A DNA stretch of 31,120 nucleotides, from assembly GCA_023451375.1 (NCBI GenBank), contig JAEXZS010000019.1:1-31120 (forward strand), written 5' to 3'. Below, piece by piece: positions 18,565 through 24,556 of this stretch (position 1 is its first letter; the number at the start of each line of letters is the position of its first letter). Under the pieces are notes generated by a model, which made no database searches, had not been told where the DNA came from, and was given only the letters and a program-made list of their open reading frames with translations. Made by a program: the position numbers and the translations under genes. The DNA is from Pseudomonadota bacterium. Lineage in GTDB: Bacteria; Pseudomonadota; Alphaproteobacteria; Caulobacterales; Caulobacteraceae.

Positions 18565-20428
18565 GTCTGGATCCTTGCAGATGATTGAGCGTGGCGTGCT
18601 CGGCGGCCAGGTCTTGTGCGACCCGGCTCGCAACTTCCGCCGCCCGCGCCGCTATGGCTTCAGCGGCTGTCTCGACGCCGGATCGGCCGACAGCGAGCCC
18701 ATCCGAAGCCGGGCGTTCGCCCAGACTGCTACGGCCCGCCCACGGGTGGACCGCGCGGCTGGGGGCATCCACCCCCTCGCGCTGATCAGGCGCAGGATGG
18801 CGCGCGCGACTGCGGAAGGGTTCGGTGCGATCGTACTTCAGCTTTCTCGTCAGCAGAGGAAGCCGCCCTGCAGCGAAGGTCACCTGGAGGTCGTCCGGCA
18901 AAGCCCGCACATCTCCAGGGTCCAGAAGGGGGCGCTCGATCTCGCTGGCCGACACCGTGGCCCGGCCTGTGGAATGCCACGCCGGTCCGGAGCGGCTGCG
19001 CCGTGTCTCCTTCACCACGCCGCTCAACCTGGAGATCTTCTCCTGCGTCAGCGGATCCAGAGCAGAGAAGGCGGTGTAAACGGCGCAGTTATCGAGGATG
19101 GTGTTGTTGGCGCCGTACGTCTCAACGATATCGTTGAGGGACTGGCAGATGAACATCGCCTTCACGCCATAGCCGCTCAGCAACCGGAGCCCCTTTTCGA
19201 AAAAGGAGAGGCGTCCAAGAAGCGGAAACTCGTCCATGAGCATGAGGAGCTTGCGTCTCTTGGGTCTTCCCGCCTGGTCGCAGTCGACATCCGCCGTCAG
19301 CGCCTGAGCGGCGGCGTAGAAGATCAGCCGCACCAGCGGCCTCAGCGCGGCGGCGTCAGCGGGCGCGAACTGAACATAGAGCGAGACGGGCGCGGAGGCG
19401 CTCATCAGATCGCCCATCGAGAAGTCCGAGCCGGATAAGACGCGCTCCACATCCTCGCCCGCCAGCCACTTCAGATAGGCTCTCGCCGTCCCCTGGACCG
19501 AGGTGCGGAACCGCTCATGCATGACGGCGAAGCTCGCTGCGGCGTTGCGAATGAAGGGATGGCCCTCCGGTTCCCCGGCAGCGCCATGTCGGTGCAGCGT
19601 TCGCGACATCAACTCGACCGTTCCATCAACGTCGGCAAGAAGATCGCGAACCTTCACCAGGGTCTTGTCCTCGTCGGATGCGGCGTAGAGGACATGGAGG
19701 ACGACGGCTTCGAGCAGCTCGCAGGCGGCCTTGTCCCAGATGGTGTCCTCGTCCTTTGATCCTGACGGATCCGCCAGGATGGCGACCAGACGCTGCACCT
19801 GCGCCAACTCGCCAGGGCCAGGATGGATGGCGGCCAGCGGGTTCCAGCGAGCGGATGCGAGATCCCGGGGATCGAGGTAAAGGGTGTGCGAGAAGCGCGA
19901 TCGCCAACCGGCCGTCGCCGCCCAGAGCTCACGCTTCGGATCATGGATCATCACGCTCTCCGGCCATGACAGGAGCGTGGGCGTCACATGCCCCCTCCCC
20001 TTCCCTGTCCTGGTTCCCCCCGTCACCAGGGTCGGGCGCATATCCATCGAAGCGAGCGTGCGACCGCCCAAACGGCCGAGGATGACGCCTTCCCTGGAGT
20101 CTAGCCCCGCGCGGCGCGCTTCTCTCCAGCCGCCCCATCCGCGGCGGCGGCGTGACGCCGGTCGGCCCCACCCTCCCCCGCAGCCGAACCCGGCCGCAGC
20201 GCCGATCACCACCAGGACTGCGTATCTCCGGATCACCTCGCCGGCTTCCTCGTCGAACCGGATCGCCCACGACAAGACGGACCAGGGCGGGTACAACGTG
20301 AGATTATCATCGATCCGCAGACCCGCACCAAGCGGCGGCGCCCACGCATAGGTCCACGCAGTCAGTTGCGTCGCGACCTGGGCGCCGATCATCATCCCAA
20401 TACCCAAGCACACCAATCGCGCCGACAT
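18557..20428 (-). CDS. traG: Conjugal transfer coupling protein TraG (VirD4-like)
   Basis: Membrane-bound ATPase that hands the relaxase-DNA complex to the secretion channel, 623 aa. It has two N-terminal membrane segments (about 4-24 and 68-82). A TraG-type Walker A follows, TLVTGGTRTGKGRGHVTPTLL (133-153), in which GTRTGKG replaces the more usual GSxxxGKG. Further motifs are SVMIHDPKRELWAATAGWR, WNPLAAI, LLMLMDEFPLLGRL (Walker B) and FICQSLNDIVETYG. GGAGG lies nine bases before the ATG. The presence of a coupling protein means the system is built for DNA transfer, not only for effector secretion. Confidence 0.95.
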   Translation of the reverse strand: MSARLVCLGIGMMIGAQVATQLTAWTYAWAPPLGAGLRIDDNLTLYPPWSVLSWAIRFDEEAGEVIRRYAVLVVIGAAAGFGCGGGWGRPASRRRRGWGGWREARRAGLDSREGVILGRLGGRTLASMDMRPTLVTGGTRTGKGRGHVTPTLLSWPESVMIHDPKRELWAATAGWRSRFSHTLYLDPRDLASARWNPLAAIHPGPGELAQVQRLVAILADPSGSKDEDTIWDKAACELLEAVVLHVLYAASDEDKTLVKVRDLLADVDGTVELMSRTLHRHGAAGEPEGHPFIRNAAASFAVMHERFRTSVQGTARAYLKWLAGEDVERVLSGSDFSMGDLMSASAPVSLYVQFAPADAAALRPLVRLIFYAAAQALTADVDCDQAGRPKRRKLLMLMDEFPLLGRLSFFEKGLRLLSGYGVKAMFICQSLNDIVETYGANNTILDNCAVYTAFSALDPLTQEKISRLSGVVKETRRSRSGPAWHSTGRATVSASEIERPLLDPGDVRALPDDLQVTFAAGRLPLLTRKLKYDRTEPFRSRARHPAPDQREGVDAPSRAVHPWAGRSSLGERPASDGLAVGRSGVETAAEAIAARAAEVASRVAQDLAAEHATLNHLQGSRHG

Positions 20429-20534
20429 GCTGATGCACCTCCACGATGAGTATCGACATCGCGCCGCCGAGAATATTCCGATAAGTCGAGCTCTGGCTAC
20501 GCGCCTGAGTATGCGCCACGGTTCTTAGCGCCTG

Positions 20535-20568
20535 TGCGAAACGTCGTTCGCAAGCGCCTATATCCTGT
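20535..20568 (+). other. Candidate origin of transfer (oriT, IncP-like nic)
   Basis: Upstream of traG lies an inverted repeat TGCGAA-N6-TTCGCA (20535-20552), then eight bases, then TATCCTG at 20561-20567 followed by T. The nic core of the RP4/IncP class is YATCCTG cut before a pyrimidine, with an inverted repeat a few bases 5' of it. Sequence, order and spacing agree with that layout. The predicted cut is between 20567 and 20568 on the plus strand. No relaxase is visible to confirm it. Confidence 0.4.
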
Positions 20569-20666
20569 CGAAGGCCCAGACCGCGGGGTTTTCATGGCGA
20601 CGGCGACCCAGCGTGGAGGACGTGCGTATATTCGTCATCGCCTCGCGAGTTAAGTTCTCCGCCCGA

Positions 20667-21107
20667 CTACTCGGCGCCCTCTGGCCGAGCCGCTCCGCGA
20701 TCGAGATGCTCCCTGAGCGCCGCAAACGCCTGGTTCATGACGCTCAGGATCACGGCGCCCTCAAGGGCGGCGATCCGATCTCCCACGTCGTCATTGAAAT
20801 CTTTCAGGGCCGTCAGGACCAGCTCCATCAGCTTGTTGTCCATAGTCCGGACAGCGAAGGCCGGCGCCTCGATGAGGAGCGAGGATATGATGCTGGCGAC
20901 GTCTGCGTCGGTGGCGCGCGCGAAGGCTTGGACCTTCGTCAGATCGAACTGGGTGTCGCCCGCTTCGAAGTGCTCATAGGTGCGAAGCGGCATCCCCATT
21001 CTCCCCGCAACATCGTGCGTCCGCATCCGTCGCGCCTGCCGGACCGACCGTAGAGTCGCCCTTAGGGCCTGCGCCGCCTTCGCCTTCTCAGCTGCGTGAG
21101 CTGACAT
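20667..21107 (-). CDS. XRE-family transcriptional regulator
   Basis: A 146-aa protein with an N-terminal Cro/CI-type HTH (LRATLRSVRQARRMRTHDVAGRMGMPLRTYEHFEAGDTQFDLTKVQAFARATDADVASII). A C-terminal helical half (MELVLTALKDFNDDVGDRIAALEGAVILSVMNQAFAALREHL) is probably for dimerisation. Regulators of this two-part type sit next to traG in many alphaproteobacterial mobile elements and likely control transfer genes. ATG 21107 has AGGAG upstream. It diverges from the GntR gene; the dyads at 21157-21195 in between are its likely operators. Confidence 0.82.
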   Translation of the reverse strand: MSAHAAEKAKAAQALRATLRSVRQARRMRTHDVAGRMGMPLRTYEHFEAGDTQFDLTKVQAFARATDADVASIISSLLIEAPAFAVRTMDNKLMELVLTALKDFNDDVGDRIAALEGAVILSVMNQAFAALREHLDRGAARPEGAE

Positions 21108-21156
21108 CGTCGCTCCTGGTCGCGCCGGGGCGCTGCTCCACCATCTCAATGAGATT

Positions 21157-21195
21157 CCGCCAAATACTGGCGGCCTATGCCGCCATTATTGGACG
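21157..21195. promoter_or_regulatory. Tandem dyads, candidate XRE operators
   Basis: CCGCCA-AATAC-TGGCGG (21157-21173) is a perfect dyad. The next copy, CCGCCA-TTAT-TGGACG (21180-21195), repeats it imperfectly 23 bp further on, about two helical turns. GGCGGC-CTAT-GCCGCC (21169-21184) overlaps both. The cluster sits 50-90 bp upstream of the XRE gene start and between two divergent regulator genes, a usual place for autoregulation. Which regulator binds is unproven. Confidence 0.45.
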
Positions 21196-21320
21196 CGAAT
21201 CGAAAACACTTCCTCTGTGTGATTTTTTAGTCCAGCCTCGCGAGCGACCACAAGCCTGCGATTGGAAACCCACGAAAGGCGGTGAGCGCGCCGAAACGCT
21301 CGCAGAGCGCGAATTCGATC

Positions 21321-21941
21321 ATGCTGCATGAACCCCGCGATCCTTACGGCGCCGCCTTGTTCGCCCTCCGGCGCATGATGCGCCAGGGCCGCTTCGTCTG
21401 GGGAGAGCCTCTGGTCATCAAGACGCTGTCGGCGGAGCTAAGGCTAAGCGCGACACCCGTTCGAGAGGCCATGGCGTGCCTCGCCGGCGAAGGCCTGATC
21501 GAGCGGCGTAAGGGTCAGGGTTATGTGTGCCCCGCCTTAACTGCGGCCGATGTCATCGACCTCTATGACCTGGAGTGGACCTATGTCCACTCCGCCCTGA
21601 CGGTGCATGCTCGCGGAACCACCAGCCTGCAGAAGACGATCGCCGCGGCGGGTGGGGTTTCGGAGGTGCGCTCGCTGTTCGGCGCGATCGTGGACCATAC
21701 CGGCAACGCGCTCCTGAGCGCCGCCCATTCTCGCGCGGCTGCGCGCCTTGATCCCGCATATCGCATCCTGGAGCGCCTGGACATCACCCCAGCCCCCGGG
21801 GCTTCGGAGATGCTGGAGGTCGTCAAGAAGGGAAACCTTGATGAACTCGCCCGACTTGTCGCCGCCCACCATCGCCAAAGAAGCAGCCACGCTGGAGACA
21901 TCGCACGAATGCTCCGCCGGGAAGCAGAGGAGCGAATATAG
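21321..21941 (+). CDS. GntR-family regulator of the lasso-peptide locus
   Basis: A 206-aa protein. The N-terminal GntR winged HTH reads DPYGAALFALRRMMRQGRFVWGEPLVIKTLSAELRLSATPVREAMACLAGEGLIERRKGQGYVCP. 'TPVREA..L..EGL' followed by the basic wing is diagnostic. The C-terminal part is all-helical, like FCD-type effector domains, but short, without an obvious metal-binding His set. It ends 78 bp before the lasso precursor in the same direction. GntR genes accompany many isopeptidase-type lasso clusters of Caulobacterales and sphingomonads. ATG 21321 begins the conserved part; the GTG at 21282 is the other option. It probably controls the precursor promoter. Confidence 0.82.
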   Translation: MLHEPRDPYGAALFALRRMMRQGRFVWGEPLVIKTLSAELRLSATPVREAMACLAGEGLIERRKGQGYVCPALTAADVIDLYDLEWTYVHSALTVHARGTTSLQKTIAAAGGVSEVRSLFGAIVDHTGNALLSAAHSRAAARLDPAYRILERLDITPAPGASEMLEVVKKGNLDELARLVAAHHRQRSSHAGDIARMLRREAEERI

Positions 21942-21961
21942 ACAAATATAGTTTGAATATA
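21937..21961. promoter_or_regulatory. AT-rich dyad upstream of the lasso precursor
   Basis: Over the gntR stop codon and just after it, three AATATA copies start at 21935, 21945 and 21956, so they are 10 and 11 bp apart. Together they form an imperfect palindrome TATA-N2-CAAA-N5-TTTG-N2-TATA centred on 21949. In a GC-rich genome this is striking. It lies about 60-80 bp before the precursor start, where a promoter or GntR operator is expected. Confidence 0.45.
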
Positions 21962-22019
21962 CGGTCTACGTGGCGCGACCCTCTATTCCTGGCGATTCCG
22001 CCAGAACCAGAAGGAGAAG

Positions 22020-22142
22020 ATGATGACCACGCCTCAAACCAAGCTGATCCCGCTCGGCGAAGCTCGCCGTCGCACGCAAGCCAACCAGGAGATTGGCGTT
22101 CTGGAAGGCAATCCGGTGAACAAGTTCCGGACGGGCATGTGA
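22020..22142 (+). CDS. Lasso peptide precursor
   Basis: A 40-codon gene whose product has a leader MMTTPQTKLIPLGEARRRTQ and a core ANQEIGVLEGNPVNKFRTGM. The leader has the pattern of proteobacterial lasso precursors (LxPLGxAxxxT), with the required Thr at position -2. Cutting after Gln20 gives Ala1, and an acid falls exactly at ring position 9 (Glu9), giving a predicted Ala1-Glu9 nine-residue macrolactam, an 11-residue loop and tail, and Phe16/Arg17 as possible steric plugs. AAGGAG at 22011-22016 is spaced better for the second ATG (22023) than for the first. B and C genes follow directly. The hand-summed monoisotopic mass of the threaded product is about 2155.08 Da. Boundaries are predicted, not proven. 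Confidence 0.9.
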   Translation: MMTTPQTKLIPLGEARRRTQANQEIGVLEGNPVNKFRTGM

Positions 22143-22152
22143 TCGCACCCTA

Positions 22153-22174
22153 GCGCCGGGCCTCGGCCCGGCGC
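22153..22174 (+). terminator. Hairpin between precursor and B gene
   Basis: GCGCCGGGC, loop CTCG, GCCCGGCGC: a perfect 9-bp GC stem starting 11 bases after the precursor stop and ending 20 bases before the B start. Only a weak T run (CCTTT) follows, so partial termination or 3'-end protection of the short precursor mRNA is more likely than full stop. That would give more precursor than enzymes. Confidence 0.6.
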
Positions 22175-22193
22175 ACCTTTCCGGGAGAAACCG

Positions 22194-22832
22194 GTGAACT
22201 GGATGCTACGCGATGACGTCCACGCCGCTGCTGTGGGCAGAGACCTTGTCATTCTCGACCTTGCGTCCGACTCCTACGCCTGTCTTCGTGACGCGGGCGC
22301 CGAGGGTGATGATTTCGCCAGGCGTGTCGATCGGCTGAGCGCGGCCGCGCAGAGGACGCTCATCGAAGCCGGCCTGCTCGTGCCAGGCATGTCGGCTGGA
22401 GCTCCACCCCCGCCGACGATCGCCAAGCGCCCGCTTCCGGCCATCTCGTCCTCTTCATCTGATCTTCGGCTCCTTCTCGACGCCGCTTTCGCACAGCTCG
22501 ACCTCCGCAGCGCTGGTCCGGACCCGTCTGTTGCTGTGTTGGTGGGGCGGGCGACAGCGGGCGTGAAGACCGGCGAAGCGGATCCCGCGCTCGTGCTTCG
22601 TACCGCTGACCAGTTCCGTCGCCTTGCACCTTGGCTTCCGGGACGGCGGGCGTGTCTCCAGCGCGCGGCGCTCCTCCGACGTCTGCTCCAATGCCGTGGC
22701 CTCAACGCATTCTGGATGTTCGGGGTGAGGACGTGGCCCTTTCGCGCGCACTGCTGGCTCCAGATCGCGGATGTTTGCCTGACGGATGATCCGGATCATC
22801 TGCGTCCCTACACGCCCATCCTGGTCTGCTGA
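22194..22832 (+). CDS. Lasso peptide leader peptidase B (RRE + transglutaminase-like)
   Basis: Cytoplasmic maturation protease of 212 aa that binds the leader and cuts it off. Residues 1 to about 65 form the PqqD-like leader-binding RRE domain (DLVILDLASDSYACL is the beta hairpin). After a Pro-rich linker, the B domain (about 90-212) has the cysteine protease triad: Cys154 in RRACLQRAALLRRLL, His186 in PFRAHCWLQI and Asp193 just after it. McjB has Cys150-His182-Asp194, nearly the same spacing. The GTG start at 22194 has GGGAGA upstream; an ATG at 22203 is possible. The stop shares its A with the C gene start (TGATG), so the two are coupled. Confidence 0.92.
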   Translation: MNWMLRDDVHAAAVGRDLVILDLASDSYACLRDAGAEGDDFARRVDRLSAAAQRTLIEAGLLVPGMSAGAPPPPTIAKRPLPAISSSSSDLRLLLDAAFAQLDLRSAGPDPSVAVLVGRATAGVKTGEADPALVLRTADQFRRLAPWLPGRRACLQRAALLRRLLQCRGLNAFWMFGVRTWPFRAHCWLQIADVCLTDDPDHLRPYTPILVC

Positions 22833-24556
22833 TGATGCTGACCGGCCTGACCCGAAACCTCTTTGTCTTTCTGCACGCCAGACCCGAGTTCGCGCAGATC
22901 CGATCCGCGCTGGAGGATCTGCTGGCGAAGGATGGGTGGACGCTGGCGGAGCGAACACGAAACGGCGTCCTCCTTCTCGCTCCCGGCTCTGCGCCGCCTA
23001 TCCAACGGCTCGACCCAGACGGGCTGCTGATCGGCCGATACCTGGGCCACGCGGATACTCATCGGCCGTCGTCCGCTCACACTCTCGTCCGCTCCGGCTG
23101 GGGCATGTATCTCGCCTTGTGGGATCTTGACGAGGACCTGACCGTGTTTCGGGATCCGTCCGGCGGTGTGGACGCCGCTGTCTGGTCGTACGGGCCCGTA
23201 ACCATCGTCGCGCCGGACGTTCCTCCAGCCCTTGACCGACTTCTGCCAAGGCATGCGGAGCTGAACTGGACGTCGATCGCAGCGCTGATCCGTGCGCCGG
23301 CCGTTTCTCACCATCTTGGCCTCTCTGGCTTTGACAGCATTGCGCCGGGGCGCCTGATGAAAGCCGCCGCCCCGGGTCGGCCGACGGAGCCTGTTTGGAC
23401 GCCGGCGACCTTCGCCAGGCAGGTTCGCCCCGCCGATCCCGCAGTCGTGCGACGCGTGGTGAAAGGCGCCGTCCGGTATTTGCTGGAGCCGCACAGCGAA
23501 GTGGCGGGCGAACTCTCCGGCGGCCTGGACTCCTCCATCGTGGCTACCGCCGCCCAGCAGGCCGGCGCCCGGCGGATCCAATGGATCAACTTCCATGCAA
23601 TAGAACTCGAGAGCGATGAGCGTCGCTATGTCGAAGCTATGGCGTCGTGGCTGGGAACGCCGGTCGTATCGCGAGCAAAGAGGGTTCAGCCTTTGCGCAT
23701 GGAGCAACTGCGCCGGCTTTGCGAGGGCATAAGACCGGGCCTCTTCGGGCTCGACGTCGAGTACGACGACGAGGTCGCTCAGTTCATGCAGTCCGCCAAC
23801 GCAACGGCCGTCGTCACCGGTCAAGGCGGCGATGCGGTGTTCTTTCAGACAGCAACACCGGCCGTGGCCATAGACCGGCTCAGACGGTGCGGGCTTCGCA
23901 CGATGACGCCTCGCTTTCTGCATCAGGTCGCCCTTTGGACGGATCGCTCCGTCTGGTCGATCGCCGGCATGGCGCTACGCGACCGAACTGGACGACCTTG
24001 GTCCGACACTGTGGACGACCCGGCCGCTAGGCCGGAGGATCATCCGTGGTTGGCGGACCTGGAGGGGCTGCCGCCAGGCAAGGTCGAGCAGATACGGCAG
24101 CTGGTGAACAGCCAGGTGTTCCTCACGCCCAGCCTCCGGGGACGAGCGGGCGAGGTTCTGCACCCGCTGCTCAGCCAGCCGGTCATGGAGCACCTGTTGC
24201 GCATTCCGACTGACGAACTCACGCGGGGCGGCGAAGGGCGCGCCTTGGCGCGGGAGGCGTTTCGACACCAGCTGCCCGATTGCGTGCGGCGCCGGGGCAG
24301 CAAGGGGGAGTTGACCACCTATTATGGCCACGTGGTGCGCGAGAGCCTGCCGCTCCTGCGTGAGCTTCTCCTCGACGGGGTTCTGGTCCGCGAAGGTTTG
24401 CTCGACAGGAACGAGACCGAGCGGCTCCTGGATCCGGACCTGCTCATCTCAAGCGGCGACTACAATGTGGCGCTAGTGCGCACCCTGATCGAGGTCTGGT
24501 GCCGCGCCTGGCTCGAGCGCCTGGCCGGCGTGAGGACCAGCAAGTCGCTCATCTAG
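22832..24556 (+). CDS. Lasso macrolactam synthetase C (asparagine synthetase-like)
   Basis: ATP-dependent enzyme of 574 aa that adenylates the ring acid (here Glu9) and joins it to the core N-terminus. The N-terminal glutaminase-like half keeps the fold (GMYLALWDLDEDLTVFRDPSGG) but lacks the catalytic Cys2 (MML start), as in McjC-type enzymes. The synthetase half has the PP-loop ELSGGLDSSIVATAAQ (SGGLDSS 229-235) and the later GQGGDAVFFQ and RRRGSKGELTTYYG. The 3' end overlaps the convergent isopeptidase gene by 84 bp, which is unusually long. Confidence 0.95.
   Translation: MMLTGLTRNLFVFLHARPEFAQIRSALEDLLAKDGWTLAERTRNGVLLLAPGSAPPIQRLDPDGLLIGRYLGHADTHRPSSAHTLVRSGWGMYLALWDLDEDLTVFRDPSGGVDAAVWSYGPVTIVAPDVPPALDRLLPRHAELNWTSIAALIRAPAVSHHLGLSGFDSIAPGRLMKAAAPGRPTEPVWTPATFARQVRPADPAVVRRVVKGAVRYLLEPHSEVAGELSGGLDSSIVATAAQQAGARRIQWINFHAIELESDERRYVEAMASWLGTPVVSRAKRVQPLRMEQLRRLCEGIRPGLFGLDVEYDDEVAQFMQSANATAVVTGQGGDAVFFQTATPAVAIDRLRRCGLRTMTPRFLHQVALWTDRSVWSIAGMALRDRTGRPWSDTVDDPAARPEDHPWLADLEGLPPGKVEQIRQLVNSQVFLTPSLRGRAGEVLHPLLSQPVMEHLLRIPTDELTRGGEGRALAREAFRHQLPDCVRRRGSKGELTTYYGHVVRESLPLLRELLLDGVLVREGLLDRNETERLLDPDLLISSGDYNVALVRTLIEVWCRAWLERLAGVRTSKSLI

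Noticed and set aside
22095..22139. Alternative lasso core beginning at the Gly of GVLEG
   Set aside because: No acid would fall at ring position 7, 8 or 9, and the -2 residue would not be Thr.
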